A stretch of 52,053 nt of DNA from Pseudomonadota bacterium (lineage in GTDB: Bacteria; Pseudomonadota; Gammaproteobacteria; Burkholderiales; SG8-39): NCBI GenBank assembly GCA_026399375.1, contig JAPLRD010000011.1:1-52053 (forward strand), given 5' to 3'. Positions 16,789 through 26,381 of this stretch are shown here, one piece after another. The position numbers and the translations under genes are program-made. How positions within the stretch are numbered: position 1 is the first letter of the stretch; each line of letters begins with the position of its first letter. The notes below the pieces were generated by a model. It had not been told where the DNA came from. It made no database searches and was given only the letters and a program-made list of their open reading frames with translations.

Positions 16789-17298
16789 CTAAGACTTGCG
16801 CTTCATGATCGCAAGTAAAGTGAGGCCGAGTACCCCAGCTAGGACGCACGCCCACTGCAGCTGCTCGATGGATACGAGCCCCTGCATTGGATTCCCCTGA
16901 AGGAACGGCCAGAACGGGCGCACGTCAGCATGCATGACCCCGTCGAGCAAAATATGGCTAGCCGTTCCGACGAACGCGCCTGTCCATGCCGCAATGTTGC
17001 CAATCACGACCTGGGTTCCTAACCATTGCTTTTGTTTTTGACTGAGCTGGCGGTTCCACCAGCCCAGTAACCATTCGCAAGGCCATCGTCCCGCAGTTGC
17101 AGCTACGATGGCAACTGCGATGGCACCGGGAGCGGTATGCAACCAAGGATGAGCCGGGTCACCAGTTAGGATGAAAAGCAGGATCGGCTCGAGATCAATA
17201 AGTACATTTGCGAATGCGAACACCGCCCAGGAGAAATTCTCGGGCGTCGCGCATTTGAACAGCGCACCTGGGCCGAAGTGAAAGGGAGTAATTGGCAT
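16789..17298 (-). CDS. Multi-pass membrane protein of unknown function (hydrolase-like YdjM type possible)
   Basis: A 169-residue protein with about four hydrophobic segments. It starts MPITPFHFGPGALFK and contains FAFANVLIDLEPILLFI, HPWLHT, GAFVGTASHILLDGVMHADV and RPFWPF. The scattered conserved His/Asp residues (TPFH, DLEP, HPWLH, SHILLDGVMH) resemble the putative metal site of the YdjM-like membrane-bound hydrolase group (PF04307), though a specific assignment is not safe. It is isolated, with a hairpin terminator downstream. Confidence 0.65.
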   Translation of the reverse strand: MPITPFHFGPGALFKCATPENFSWAVFAFANVLIDLEPILLFILTGDPAHPWLHTAPGAIAVAIVAATAGRWPCEWLLGWWNRQLSQKQKQWLGTQVVIGNIAAWTGAFVGTASHILLDGVMHADVRPFWPFLQGNPMQGLVSIEQLQWACVLAGVLGLTLLAIMKRKS

Positions 17299-17636
17299 TT
17301 CGCTAACGCTCGCTTAATCGTGAGCCCATCAACTTGTAGGGCGATCTCATATCACTAAACCGCAATTTAGCAGTAAATCCATGCAACAATTTTCAAATTT
17401 TGTGGCACCTGTCGGTGGGACGCAACCGCAATCCCCCCGCCTGCGAGTTACCGGTACCGGGGGTTATGAAACGTAACTGTAAAGGTCAGCTTCTGGCCGA
17501 AAGTGACGATTGACCGAACTTCCCGTTAGCCCCCACTTGAAACATCGGGTCAGGGAAAACCTATCGGCTAATGCCTTGGAGAACCGCGTCAGCACGTCGC
17601 GCGTGTGCGCTCGATCAGCTGCCGCGATAGTGAAGC
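17299..17636. other. Intergenic region, 338 bp, no gene seen
   Basis: This AT-rich stretch lies between the membrane protein start and the fau stop. A minus-strand open frame at 17464-17694 overlaps the fau 3' end and has no start signal or recognisable motif, so it is not called. No terminator with a clear T-run was found for fau. Confidence 0.45.
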
Positions 17637-18347
17637 CTAGCTGCCCGCCGGGCCTTCCCCGAAATAGCCCGGCGCGATATCGGCCGCGTAGCACACCGGT
17701 GAACTGAGTTCGGTGCGCTGCTCCCGCGGCATGCCCAGAAACTCGAGCTTGCCGCTGTCGCCCTGACCGTTCTCACGTCCATAGACGCCGCGCTCGGTCA
17801 CTACGTAGTCTACCGGCATGTCCCAGGGCTGGGGGTGGATGGTCTCGATCGCGCCGGTTTCGAAGGTGACGCCGATGACCAGCGGCCTCCTGTCTTTCAA
17901 GGCCTCCAGCGTGCGGTCGAAAAAGCCGCCGCCGTAACCGAGTCGATAACCCTGCGCATCGAAACCGTTCATCGGCAGCAGCACGGTGTCCGGCACCAGC
18001 TCGGCGCTTGCGGCCGGATAGGGTATGTCGAGTTTGCCCAGCGCCATTTCCACGCCCGGATGCCATTCGCGGAATACGAGCGGCGCTTTCGGCGCGATCA
18101 CCACCGGCAAAGCGGCGGTCGTGCCCCGTTCGCGCAGTATGCGCACCAGATGGCGCGGGTCGTATTCGTTCTGGATCGGCCAGCAGAAGGCAAGCACGCC
18201 CTTCGCCAGGCCCGGGAACCCGTACAGCAAATGCTGGTCCATCCTTATGCGCAGCGCGTGAAGCTCTTCTTGGGTCAATGCCTGCCTGCGCGCGAGCAGT
18301 TCGCGGCGCAGGTTCTTGCGCCACGCCATGAGTTCAGTGTGTTGCAT
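17637..18347 (-). CDS. fau: 5-formyltetrahydrofolate cyclo-ligase
   Basis: Converts 5-formyl-THF to 5,10-methenyl-THF using ATP, feeding the one-carbon pool in the cytoplasm. The family motifs are present: MAWRKNLRRELLARRQAL at the start, LAFCWPIQNEYDPR, and the nucleotide/folate loop FDAQGYRLGYGGGFFDRTL. The protein is 236 residues, about 30-40 longer at the C-terminus than the classic enzyme; the extra tail reads SSPVCYAADIAPGYFGEG. The gene diverges from slt with 54 bp between the starts. The link to metF further right is functional rather than positional. Confidence 0.9.
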   Translation of the reverse strand: MQHTELMAWRKNLRRELLARRQALTQEELHALRIRMDQHLLYGFPGLAKGVLAFCWPIQNEYDPRHLVRILRERGTTAALPVVIAPKAPLVFREWHPGVEMALGKLDIPYPAASAELVPDTVLLPMNGFDAQGYRLGYGGGFFDRTLEALKDRRPLVIGVTFETGAIETIHPQPWDMPVDYVVTERGVYGRENGQGDSGKLEFLGMPREQRTELSSPVCYAADIAPGYFGEGPAGS

Positions 18348-18401
18348 TTTTTATCCTTACTTTGTCCACACCGGCGCCGGAGCGCTTATACTAGTTCCAT
18401 C

Positions 18402-20408
18402 ATGGAGTTAGCCATTAAACCTACTATAGCATCGATGCTGCGGGGCCTGATCCTGGGTCTCGCCCTGGCGCCGCTGGCGGCAGCGGCGGCGCCGCAGCCG
18501 CAACAGACGCAGGACGAAATCTTTGTCGCCGCGCGCGCCGCGGCACGCGCGGGAGACTACGACAGGCTCGTCAAGTACGACGCGCAACTGCAGGGCCATG
18601 TACTCGAGCCCTACGTCGAGTCCTGGATATTGCGCGCGCGATTGGAAGATTCCAGCCCGGAGCAAGTGCGCGATTTCCTTTCGCGCCATCAGGGCAGCTA
18701 CGTCGCCGAGCTGGTGCGCAAGGAATGGCTGAAGGTCCTGGGCAAGAGGCAGCAGTGGGATTTGTTCCGGACCGAGTTTCCGTCGCTGGTCGGCGACGAC
18801 AACGACGTCACCTGCTACGCCCTGCAGACGCGCTGGCAGCTGCGGGACGAATCGGCGCTGGCCGAAGTGAAGACGCAGTGGTACGTGCCGCGCGACCTGC
18901 CGGAAGGCTGCGTGCCGCTCGCCGAGGAGCTGATTTCCCGCGGCCAGCTGACCAATCGCCATGTATGGGATCGCATCCGCTTGCTGCTCGAAGCAGGTTC
19001 GGTCAGCGGGGCCTGGCGCACCGCCGCCTACCTGCCGCCGAAGGAGGCGCTGGACCGGGGGCGTCTGTTCGGCGTCGCCGCAGGGCCGCAGCGCTATCTT
19101 GACGACAAGAAGAAAGACCTGTCGCGGCGCCAGGCGCGCGAGCTTACGCTGTTCGCGCTGCAGCGCTTGGCTCGAAACGACACCGTGGCCGCTGCGGACT
19201 ATTGGGACAAGAAGCTGCGCGCGAAATTCTCCGCCGACGAGCAGGGCTACGCCTGGGGCCAGCTGGCGCTGCAGGCGGCAAAGCGCAACCTGCCGCAGGC
19301 GCTGGAATGGTACGCAAACGCCGATGCTTCTGGCGCCACGCTGGGCGAAGAACAGCTTGCCTGGCGCGTACGTGCCGCGCTGCGCCAGGGCAGCTGGCGC
19401 GAAGTCAAGGCGGCGGTCGACAAGATGCCGCAGCCGCAGAGGAACGAACCGACCTGGATTTACTGGCAGGGGCGGGCCGCGCAGGCGCTGGGAAACGCCG
19501 CCGAGGCGCAGACGCTGTTTGCGCGCATCGCCGGCGAGCACCATTTCTACGCCCGTCTGGCCGCGGAAGAAATGGGCCTCGCGTTCACCATTCCGCCCAA
19601 GGGTTACACGCCGACGGCCGAAGAGGTGGCGGCGCTCGCGCGCGAACCCGGATTCCAGCGCGCGCTTGCGCTGTATGTTCTGGGCCAGCGGTTCGAGTCG
19701 GCGCGCGAGTGGATCTGGTCGATACGCGGCATGGACGACAAACAGCTGCTGGCGGCGGCGGAATTCGCGCGCCGCAACGAAATGTTCGACCGCGCCATCA
19801 ACACCGCCGACAAGACGCTCGCGCTGCACGACTTCAGCATGCGCTATCTCGCGCCTTACCGCGAGGCGCTGGGCGAGAAGGCGCGCGCGCAGCAGCTGGA
19901 GGAAGCCTGGGTGCTGGGCCTGGTGCGCCAGGAAAGCCGCTTCATCGCCGCGATCAAGTCTTCCGTCGGCGCGGCCGGCCTGATGCAACTGATGCCCGCG
20001 ACGGCGAAGTGGGTGGCCGGGCGCATGGGCATGCAGGGCTATTCGTGGGCGCGCGTGACCGACACCGACGTCAACGCGGCGCTCGGCACCTATTACCTGC
20101 GCCATGTGCTCGACGATCTGGACGGCAGTCCGGTGCTGGCGGCCGCGGCCTATAATGCGGGACCGGGGCGGGCGCGCAAGTGGCGCGACACGCGCGCGCT
20201 GGAGGGCGCGATATACGCAGAAACCATCCCGTTCAACGAAACCCGCGACTACGTCAAGAAAGTGATGAACAACACCGTGTATTACGCCGCCCTGCTCGGA
20301 GGCCAGGCGCGCTCGCTGAAGGCGCGCCTGGGCACCATCGCCCCGCGCGGCGGGGGCAACGACAAACTCATCGCACAGCGCGAAACGGAACAGGAAGAAC
20401 CAAAATGA
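18402..20408 (+). CDS. slt: Soluble lytic murein transglycosylase (Slt70 type)
   Basis: A 668-residue periplasmic enzyme that cleaves peptidoglycan glycan strands to 1,6-anhydromuropeptides. An N-terminal signal peptide ([19 protein letters not shown]) is followed by a long alpha-helical superhelix (about residues 40-490) and a C-terminal SLT domain. The catalytic glutamate is E511 in [10 protein letters not shown], followed by [16 protein letters not shown] and [17 protein letters not shown], the standard motifs. ATG 18402 is taken as the start; an in-frame ATG at 18435 would give a tighter signal peptide. A weak TTGTCC/TATACT pair lies at 18362-18392. The stop overlaps the next gene as ATGA. 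Confidence 0.93.
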   Translation: MELAIKPTIASMLRGLILGLALAPLAAAAAPQPQQTQDEIFVAARAAARAGDYDRLVKYDAQLQGHVLEPYVESWILRARLEDSSPEQVRDFLSRHQGSYVAELVRKEWLKVLGKRQQWDLFRTEFPSLVGDDNDVTCYALQTRWQLRDESALAEVKTQWYVPRDLPEGCVPLAEELISRGQLTNRHVWDRIRLLLEAGSVSGAWRTAAYLPPKEALDRGRLFGVAAGPQRYLDDKKKDLSRRQARELTLFALQRLARNDTVAAADYWDKKLRAKFSADEQGYAWGQLALQAAKRNLPQALEWYANADASGATLGEEQLAWRVRAALRQGSWREVKAAVDKMPQPQRNEPTWIYWQGRAAQALGNAAEAQTLFARIAGEHHFYARLAAEEMGLAFTIPPKGYTPTAEEVAALAREPGFQRALALYVLGQRFESAREWIWSIRGMDDKQLLAAAEFARRNEMFDRAINTADKTLALHDFSMRYLAPYREALGEKARAQQLEEAWVLGLVRQESRFIAAIKSSVGAAGLMQLMPATAKWVAGRMGMQGYSWARVTDTDVNAALGTYYLRHVLDDLDGSPVLAAAAYNAGPGRARKWRDTRALEGAIYAETIPFNETRDYVKKVMNNTVYYAALLGGQARSLKARLGTIAPRGGGNDKLIAQRETEQEEPK

Positions 20409-21373
20409 AACTGGAACGAATAGCCGTCCTCGGCGGCAGCGGTTTTGTCGGCCGCCACCTGGTGCGCATGCTGGCTGAACAGGGCAAGCGCGTCGTCGTG
20501 ATCACGCGCCGGCGCGAGCGCGCAAAGCATCTCTTTCTTCTGCCGACGGTGGAAGTGGTCGAAGCCGACGTGTGCGATCCGGCGCAGCTTGCCGCGGCCT
20601 TGCGCGGCTGCGACGCGGTGATCAATCTCGTGGGCGTGCTGCAGAGCCGGCCGGGAGAGCCCTACGGCGTCGATTTCCGCCGCGCGCACGCCGAGTTGCC
20701 GCGGGATCTCGCCGCGGCCTGCGAGCATCTGCACATTCCGCGGCTGTTGCACATGAGCGCATTGAACGCCTCCAGCAAAGGCCCCAGCGCCTACCTGCGT
20801 TCCAAGGGCGACGGCGAGAACTGGATGTTCGCCGAAGGCAAACGCCTGGCGATCACGGTGTTCCGCCCCTCGGTCATATTCGGCCCGGAAGACGGCTTCC
20901 TCAACGTGTTCGCCCTGCTGCAGCGCTTCATGCCGCTCATGCTGCTCGCCTGTCCCGAGGCGAAATTCCAGCCTGTCTATGTCGAGGACGTGGCGCGGGC
21001 GTTCGCGCACGCGCTGGATGATCGCGCGAGCTTCGGCAACACCTACGATTTGTGCGGCCCCAAGGTCTACAGCCTGCGCCAGCTGGTCAAGTATGCCGGG
21101 CGCGCGAGCGGGCATCCGCGCCCCGTCATCGGCCTCAGCGCAAAGTATTCCATGCTGCAGGCCTGGGTCATGGAATGGCTGCCGGGCAATCTGATGAGCC
21201 GCGACAACGTGCTTTCGATGTCGGCCGACAGCGTGAGCGCCGCGCGCTTTCCCTTCGGCATCCAGCCCGCCGCCGTCGAAGCGATGGTGCCGTCCTACCT
21301 GCGCGAAAGCGCCGCGTGCTCGCGCTTCACCCTGCTGCGCAGCCAGGCCGGCAGAAAGACAAGCGAAGTGTGA
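20405..21373 (+). CDS. NAD(P)-binding NDUFA9-like protein (atypical extended SDR)
   Basis: A 322-residue Rossmann-fold protein of the complex I NDUFA9-type group. The nucleotide-binding loop [10 protein letters not shown] is at residues 10-19. [14 protein letters not shown] and [16 protein letters not shown] follow, and the normal SDR active-site Tyr-x3-Lys is represented by [13 protein letters not shown]. Bacterial members are thought to act on quinone or lipid-related steps or as complex I-linked factors, but the substrate is not established. The start overlaps the slt stop (ATGA), placing it in an operon slt, this gene, cca. Confidence 0.85.
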   Translation: MKLERIAVLGGSGFVGRHLVRMLAEQGKRVVVITRRRERAKHLFLLPTVEVVEADVCDPAQLAAALRGCDAVINLVGVLQSRPGEPYGVDFRRAHAELPRDLAAACEHLHIPRLLHMSALNASSKGPSAYLRSKGDGENWMFAEGKRLAITVFRPSVIFGPEDGFLNVFALLQRFMPLMLLACPEAKFQPVYVEDVARAFAHALDDRASFGNTYDLCGPKVYSLRQLVKYAGRASGHPRPVIGLSAKYSMLQAWVMEWLPGNLMSRDNVLSMSADSVSAARFPFGIQPAAVEAMVPSYLRESAACSRFTLLRSQAGRKTSEV

Positions 21374-21449
21374 CGCCGCCCAAGCTCGCGCTAGACCTCG
21401 CGTGCTGCGGGCCGGCGAGCCTGAACCATGGCCGCGCAGCGGGCTCGCA

Positions 21450-22595
21450 GTGAAAACCTACACTGTCGGCGGGGCGGTCCGCGACGAACTCCTCGGCCTG
21501 CCGGTGAAGGATCGCGATTACGTCGTGGTCGGCGCCACGCCGGAAGAGATGACCCGCCTCGGCTACAAGCCGGTGGGCAAGGACTTCCCCGTCTTTCTGC
21601 ACCCGAAGACGCACGAGGAATATGCGCTTGCGCGCACCGAGCGCAAGACGGCGCGCGGCTACAAGGGTTTCCAGGTCTATGCCGCGCCGGACGTGACGCT
21701 GGAAGAGGACCTGTCCCGGCGTGATCTCACCATCAACGCCATCGCCCGCGATGAGGCGGGCCGCATCATCGATCCCTATGGCGGCGCCGAAGACCTGAAG
21801 CGGGGCGTGCTGCGCCACGTGAGCCCGGCGTTCGCCGAGGACCCGGTGCGCATACTGCGGGCGGCGCGATTCTCGGCACGCTTCGGCTTCAAGCTCGCGC
21901 CCGCGACGCTGCGGCTGATGCGCGGCATGGTCGAAGCCGGCGAGGCCGATGCGCTGGTGCCCGAGCGCGTGTGGCAGGAACTGGCCATAGGCCTGATGGA
22001 GGCGGCGCCGTCGAAAATGTTCGCGCTGCTGCGCAGTTGCGGCGCGCTCTCGCGCGTGCTGCCGGAACTGGCCGTAGCGTGGTCGGAACGCGCGCAGTAC
22101 GCACGCTCGCAGCGGGCGCTCGATTACGCCGCGGCCCGGGGGCGCTCGCTCGAAGTGCGCTACGCCGTGCTCGCCTGCGCGCTTGCCGGCGACGAGGCGC
22201 CGGAGGGCGCGCTGCGCCGCATGAGCGCGCGCCTGCGCGCGCCTTCTGACTGCGCCGAACTCGCCCTGCTCGCGCTGCGCCAGCGCGAACAGATCGCGCT
22301 CGGCTCGAAACTCGGGGCCGAGGCCATCGTCAGCTTGCTCCAGGCCTGCGACGCCTGGCGCCGGCCGGCGCGCTTCGAACAGTTGCTGCAGGCGGCGGAG
22401 AGCTGCCAGGGCAGCCGCGCCCGGCCTTTTGCCGCCGCAGCGCACCTGCTCGCTGCGCTGGGCTCGGCCCGCGCTGTGGACGCAGGCGCCATCGCCAGGA
22501 ACGAAACCGAGCCGCACAGGATCGCCGCCCGCCTGCGCACGGCCCGGGTCGCCGCTGTGCGGCTGGCCCTATGTTCGACCCCTGGCCCGAAATAG
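21450..22595 (+). CDS. cca: CCA tRNA nucleotidyltransferase, HD-domain region degenerate
   Basis: Adds or repairs the 3' CCA of tRNAs. The catalytic head is intact: [20 protein letters not shown] with the metal-binding DRD, the [19 protein letters not shown] loop, [15 protein letters not shown] and [16 protein letters not shown]. The GTG at 21450 begins the protein at the family's MK-x-Y position, giving 381 residues. The C-terminal half, which carries an HD phosphohydrolase domain in the related E. coli enzyme, lacks the His and CHD residues; here the stretch reads [14 protein letters not shown]. Nucleotidyl transfer should work, but phosphatase/phosphodiesterase activity probably does not. 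The 3' end overlaps the next gene by 25 bp. Confidence 0.9.
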   Translation: MKTYTVGGAVRDELLGLPVKDRDYVVVGATPEEMTRLGYKPVGKDFPVFLHPKTHEEYALARTERKTARGYKGFQVYAAPDVTLEEDLSRRDLTINAIARDEAGRIIDPYGGAEDLKRGVLRHVSPAFAEDPVRILRAARFSARFGFKLAPATLRLMRGMVEAGEADALVPERVWQELAIGLMEAAPSKMFALLRSCGALSRVLPELAVAWSERAQYARSQRALDYAAARGRSLEVRYAVLACALAGDEAPEGALRRMSARLRAPSDCAELALLALRQREQIALGSKLGAEAIVSLLQACDAWRRPARFEQLLQAAESCQGSRARPFAAAAHLLAALGSARAVDAGAIARNETEPHRIAARLRTARVAAVRLALCSTPGPK

Positions 22596-23992
22596 CGCGC
22601 GGCGAGGCAGAGCGGCAGATGAAATCCAGCGCGGCGATGCTGCTGCAGGGCCTGCGGCGCAACCTGATGGCCGGCATGCGACTGGCGGCCTTCCTTCGCG
22701 TCAGCCGCTACGATTTTCGCGTCTCCCCAGGCGATTTCGCGCTGCTGTGGGTGTTCAACCTGGGTGCGTGGCTGATCGGCGGCATGTTGCGCGGCGGTTT
22801 TCCGGGGTATATCGACTACGGTGCGCTGCCGAGCGCGCTGGCCGAACTGCCGCTGGTGCTGCTGGCGAGCATGGCCGTCGCATCCTTGTACCGCAGGCGC
22901 GATCTGCTGCTGGCGCTGGCGCTGTTGCTGATCTCGCCCGGCGCCCTGTTCGAATTCACGTCGTCGGCGATCGTGATCGGGTTGCGCGTCGCCGGCGCGG
23001 ATACGCCGCCCACCCTTCAGCTGTCGCTCTACGCGGCTTACCTCCTGTGGGTGCTCGCCGTCGCCCTGCGCACGCTGTGGGTCGCGGCCGGCGGGCCACG
23101 GCGCCAGTTCGCGCAAAGCGGCGCGCTGCTGCTGTTGTTGTTCGCGGCCCTGCTGACTTACATGCCGCGCACCGAACTCTGGGCCAGCTTCCAGGACGCG
23201 GGCGCCGGTGCGCAGAACAGTCCCATCCTGCGAGAAGACTTGTTCCACGCCCAGGACGGGTTGCTGGCCGCGCACCTGGCCGCGCTGCAGCCCGAGCGCC
23301 CCGGCGTTACCGACCTGTATTTCGTCGGTTTCGCGCCGCACGGAGCCCAGGACGTGTTCGGGAAGGAACTGGACACGGTGTCGCGCCTGATGCGGGCGCG
23401 CTTCGACACCGCCGGGCGCTCGATCTCGCTCAGCAACGATCCGGCGACGCTGGGCGAATTGCCCATCGCCAGCGCCACCAATCTGCGCCTGGCCCTGGAG
23501 CGCGCGGGCGAGGTCATGGATGCCGGCGAGGACATCCTCTTCCTGTACATCACCACCCACGGGTCGGAGAGCGGGGAACTGTCGGTCGAGCTGTCGCCGC
23601 TGGAACTGTCGCAGATCCGGCCGGCGGCGCTGGCGCGCATGCTGCACGACAGCGGCATCAAATGGAAGGTGGTGGTGATCTCGGCCTGCTTTTCGGGCGG
23701 ATTCGTCGAACCGCTGAAGGACGAAAACACGCTGATCATCACCGCGACCGATGCGCGCAACCAGTCGTTCGGTTGCGACAACGGCGAGGAACTGACCTGG
23801 TTCGGCCGGGCCTATTTCGACGAGGCTTTGCGCCGCACCCGCTCCTTCACCGAAGCGTTCGGGTTCGCGCGCGAAGCGGTGGCGCGGCGAGAGCGCGAGC
23901 AGAAGTTCACCGCGTCCAATCCCCAGATGTTCGCGGGCGCCGCGATGAAGGAGCGGCTGCTCGCGCTGGAAGCCAGGTTGAAGACGCCGTGA
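22571..23992 (+). CDS. Membrane-anchored C13 (legumain-like) family peptidase
   Basis: A 473-residue protein. The first ~210 residues hold about five hydrophobic segments (for example [16 protein letters not shown] and [16 protein letters not shown]). The C-terminal ~250 residues form a caspase-fold domain of peptidase family C13. The catalytic dyad is visible as H330 in [12 protein letters not shown] and C373 in [11 protein letters not shown], each in the normal family context; [17 protein letters not shown] opens the domain. The reaction would be Asx-specific cleavage or transpeptidation. The topology puts the domain outside the cytoplasm or at the membrane surface. The start at 22571 overlaps cca; ATG 22619 ([14 protein letters not shown]) is a good alternative. 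Confidence 0.85.
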   Translation: MFDPWPEIARGEAERQMKSSAAMLLQGLRRNLMAGMRLAAFLRVSRYDFRVSPGDFALLWVFNLGAWLIGGMLRGGFPGYIDYGALPSALAELPLVLLASMAVASLYRRRDLLLALALLLISPGALFEFTSSAIVIGLRVAGADTPPTLQLSLYAAYLLWVLAVALRTLWVAAGGPRRQFAQSGALLLLLFAALLTYMPRTELWASFQDAGAGAQNSPILREDLFHAQDGLLAAHLAALQPERPGVTDLYFVGFAPHGAQDVFGKELDTVSRLMRARFDTAGRSISLSNDPATLGELPIASATNLRLALERAGEVMDAGEDILFLYITTHGSESGELSVELSPLELSQIRPAALARMLHDSGIKWKVVVISACFSGGFVEPLKDENTLIITATDARNQSFGCDNGEELTWFGRAYFDEALRRTRSFTEAFGFAREAVARREREQKFTASNPQMFAGAAMKERLLALEARLKTP

Positions 23993-24077
23993 CTGTGTAA
24001 CAGTTTGTTGCGGCCGTAGCCGAATTCTCCGCCATGGCGTTATTGTCCTTACGACCCACAATTACCGGAGGATGAAC

Positions 24078-24542
24078 ATGTTCAAACGCAGCCTGATTGC
24101 CACCCTGATCCTGGTTCCCGCTTTCGCTTTCGCCGCGGACAATCCCGCCGACGCCAAGGCTCCGCGCGGCCCGGGGCATTTCAAGAAAGCCGACACCAAC
24201 GGCGACGGCAAGCTCTCGCGCGCCGAATTCGAGAAGGCCATGCCGCGCCTGTCGGACAAGTTCACGGCCATCGACACGGACAAGGACGGCCAGGTTACCC
24301 GCGCCGAACTCCAGGCCTGGAAGAAATCGCACAAGGGTGAAAAGCAGGCGAGGGCGGCCGAGCGCTTCCGCCATGCCGACACCGACGGCGACGGCGCCAT
24401 CAGCCGCGCCGAAGCCGACAAGAACGCGCCGCGCCTGGCGAAGAAGTTCGACCTGATCGACAGCAACAAGGACGGCAAGCTGACGCAGGACGAACTGCGC
24501 GCCTACCGCGAGTCCAAGCGCAGTCCCAGGGGCAAAGTATAA
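24078..24542 (+). CDS. Secreted EF-hand calcium-binding protein
   Basis: A 154-residue protein with a signal peptide (MFKRSLIATLILVPAFAFAA) and four EF-hand loops: DTNGDGKLSRAE, DTDKDGQVTRAE, DTDGDGAISRAE and DSNKDGKLTQDE. All have the 12-residue Ca-ligand pattern. The GGAGG at 24067-24071 decides the start: it is too close to the first ATG (24072) and correctly spaced for the second (24078). It probably buffers or senses calcium in the periplasm. It stands as its own unit behind the C13 peptidase gene. Confidence 0.88.
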   Translation: MFKRSLIATLILVPAFAFAADNPADAKAPRGPGHFKKADTNGDGKLSRAEFEKAMPRLSDKFTAIDTDKDGQVTRAELQAWKKSHKGEKQARAAERFRHADTDGDGAISRAEADKNAPRLAKKFDLIDSNKDGKLTQDELRAYRESKRSPRGKV

Positions 24543-24586
24543 GAAGCACCACCGCGCTGGCGCGGCGGCTGGCGTCTTTAACAATG

Positions 24587-24606
24587 CGAGGGGATATATC
24601 CCCTCG
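24587..24606. repeat. Perfect 20-bp palindrome
   Basis: CGAGGGGATATATCCCCTCG is its own reverse complement. It lies between the convergent EF-hand and DUF2905 genes. It could be a protein-binding site or the base of a hairpin. Confidence 0.7.
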
Positions 24607-24635
24607 TGTTCCCGTTCGTGCTCCCCTAATTCAGA

Positions 24636-24659
24636 CGTAACAAAAAGACTTTTGTTACG
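24636..24659. terminator. Inverted repeat, candidate bidirectional terminator
   Basis: CGTAACAAAA and TTTTGTTACG form a perfect 10-bp stem with a 4-nt loop between two convergent genes. The A and T runs are inside the stem, so either strand yields a hairpin with a U-rich arm. It abuts the DUF2905 stop at 24664. Confidence 0.55.
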
Positions 24660-24663
24660 GGCT

Positions 24664-24858
24664 TCAAATGAGCCGCGCCAGCAGCGTCAGCGCGAGCGAC
24701 ATCAGCACCGTGCTGGTGAAGGGCAGGTAATAGGACCTGCCCTTGTAGCGCAGGCTGACGTCGCCCGGCAGGCGTCCGAGTCCGAATTTCCTGAGCCATG
24801 GCGTGCACAGCGTCAGCACCGCCAGCGCGAACAATAGGGTCAATAGCCACTTGAGCAT
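24664..24858 (-). CDS. DUF2905 family small membrane protein
   Basis: A 64-residue protein with two hydrophobic helices (MLKWLLTLLFALAVLTLCTPW and FTSTVLMSLALTLLARLI) joined by the conserved loop LGRLPGDVSLRYKGRSYYLP, diagnostic of DUF2905. The start ATG at 24858-24856 fits the family; the frame is open a further 26 codons upstream, but that part would overlap the promoter of the divergent GST gene. Function unknown. Confidence 0.85.
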   Translation of the reverse strand: MLKWLLTLLFALAVLTLCTPWLRKFGLGRLPGDVSLRYKGRSYYLPFTSTVLMSLALTLLARLI

Positions 24859-24908
24859 CGAATCATTGTAAACTGCCCCGCTGAAGAATGAACCGACAGG
24901 GCGGACAA

Positions 24909-25526
24909 ATGATCGATCTCTATACCTGGAAGACACCGAACGGCCGCAAGGTTTCGATAATGCTGGAGGAGTGCGGCCTGCGTTACAACGTCCATGCGGT
25001 CGACATCGGCAAGGGCGAGCAGTTCACGCCGCAGTTCCTCGGCATCAATCCGAACGGCAAGATCCCCGCCATCACCGACACGGACGGTCCGGACGGCAAG
25101 CGGATCGAGCTGTTCGAATCCGGCGCGATTCTGGTCTATCTCGCCGGCAAGACCGGAAAATTCCTGCCCGGCTCCGACCGCGGAAAATACATCGCCCTGC
25201 AGTGGCTGATGTTCCAGATGGGCGGCGTGGGGCCGATGTTCGGCCAGGTGCACCACTTCCTGCGCGCCGCCAAGGAACAGGTTCCTTACGCCATCGAGCG
25301 CTACGGCAGGGAGAAGGACCGCCTCTACGGCGTCCTGAATCAACGCCTGGGCGAGGCCGAGTATCTTGCCGGCGAATATTCCGTCGCCGACATCGCGACC
25401 TATCCCTGGGTGGCGCGGCACGAGTGGCACAAGACCGAGCTGGCCGACTTCCCCAACGTCAAGCGCTGGTATGACACGATAGGCGCACGCCCTGCCGTTC
25501 AGCGCGGCATGGTCGTTCCAGTCTAG
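24909..25526 (+). CDS. Glutathione S-transferase / disulfide-bond oxidoreductase (YghU/YfcG type)
   Basis: A 205-residue cytosolic protein with an N-terminal thioredoxin-like domain ([20 protein letters not shown], then [15 protein letters not shown] and [13 protein letters not shown]) and a C-terminal helical domain ([20 protein letters not shown], with the N-capping SVADI motif). The TPNG active-site region is the Nu-class signature of YfcG/YghU, which reduce disulfides or peroxides with glutathione. The ATG at 24909 was chosen because the family begins MIDLYTW; seven open codons lie upstream. The hydrolase gene follows 14 bp later. Confidence 0.9.
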   Translation: MIDLYTWKTPNGRKVSIMLEECGLRYNVHAVDIGKGEQFTPQFLGINPNGKIPAITDTDGPDGKRIELFESGAILVYLAGKTGKFLPGSDRGKYIALQWLMFQMGGVGPMFGQVHHFLRAAKEQVPYAIERYGREKDRLYGVLNQRLGEAEYLAGEYSVADIATYPWVARHEWHKTELADFPNVKRWYDTIGARPAVQRGMVVPV

Positions 25527-25540
25527 GCGCCGGCGGGACG

Positions 25541-26371
25541 ATGAACATGCCTGCGGAAGCTGAAAGCGCGGAAAAACTCGAAATCATCGAAGTCAGTCCG
25601 CCGAAAAGCAGGAAAGGCGGGACGCGGCCGGTTCTGTTCGTGCACGGCGCGTTTGCCGGGGCTTGGTGCTGGGCCGAGCATTTTCTGCCCTATTTCGCCA
25701 AGCGCGGATTTCGCGCCTGCGCCCTGAGCCTCTCCGGACACGGCGGCAGCCCGGGACGCGAGCGGCTCGACTGGCTTTCGATCGGCGACTACGTCAACGA
25801 CCTGGAGCAGGCCGTGAGCGCAGTCGGCGGCGACCCGATACTGGTCGGCCATTCCATGGGCGGCTTCGTGGTGCAAAAATACCTGGAACGCGCGGCTGCA
25901 CCGGGAGCCGTGCTCATGGCGTCGGTGCCGCCGCAGGGGCTGTTGTCGTCCTCGATCGCGCTGGCGTTTTCCAATCCGCGCCTGTTCTCGGACGTGAACT
26001 CGATGATGAACCACAACCGTGTTTCGCTCGACGCCCTGCAGAACGTGCTCTTTGCCGGGCCGGTCGAAGTGGAGAAGCTGCGCGCCTGTTACCGCCGCAT
26101 GCAGCCGGAATCCCAGCGCGCGATGTGGGACATGACGTTTTTCAATCTGCCGCATCTGCGGCGCGAGCGCTGTCCGCCGATGCTGGTGCTGGGTGCGGAG
26201 TGCGACATCCTGGTGCCCTCGTCGCAGGCCGAGCAAGCCGCGCAGCACTACGGCGTCGAAGCGGAAATCTTCCCCGGCATGGGCCATTTGATGATGCTCG
26301 AAACCGACTGGCAGAAGGTCGCGGACCGCATCATAGAGTGGATGAAATCATCCAAACTCGACCGCGCATAG
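25541..26371 (+). CDS. Alpha/beta hydrolase
   Basis: A 276-residue serine hydrolase. The oxyanion region is FVHGAFAGAWCWAEHFLPYF, the nucleophile elbow is VGHSMGGFVVQKYL, the acid is D in LGAECDILVP, and the catalytic histidine is in FPGMGHLMMLE. No signal peptide is present, so it is cytosolic. It follows the GST gene by 14 bp and converges on midA with 10 bp between them. The substrate (ester, lactone or thioester) cannot be told from the sequence. Confidence 0.88.
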   Translation: MNMPAEAESAEKLEIIEVSPPKSRKGGTRPVLFVHGAFAGAWCWAEHFLPYFAKRGFRACALSLSGHGGSPGRERLDWLSIGDYVNDLEQAVSAVGGDPILVGHSMGGFVVQKYLERAAAPGAVLMASVPPQGLLSSSIALAFSNPRLFSDVNSMMNHNRVSLDALQNVLFAGPVEVEKLRACYRRMQPESQRAMWDMTFFNLPHLRRERCPPMLVLGAECDILVPSSQAEQAAQHYGVEAEIFPGMGHLMMLETDWQKVADRIIEWMKSSKLDRA

Positions 26372-26381
26372 CTGCTTGCTC

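Noticed and set aside
17464-17694. Minus-strand frame of 76 codons downstream of fau
   Set aside because: It overlaps fau in a different frame and has no ribosome-binding site or motif.
18408-20105. Minus-strand open frame of 565 codons opposite slt
   Set aside because: Slt is complete with catalytic residues on the plus strand. The antisense frame has no motif or start signal.
22160-24061. Minus-strand open frame of 633 codons opposite cca and the C13 peptidase
   Set aside because: Glutamine/arginine-rich shadow translation with no recognisable domain.
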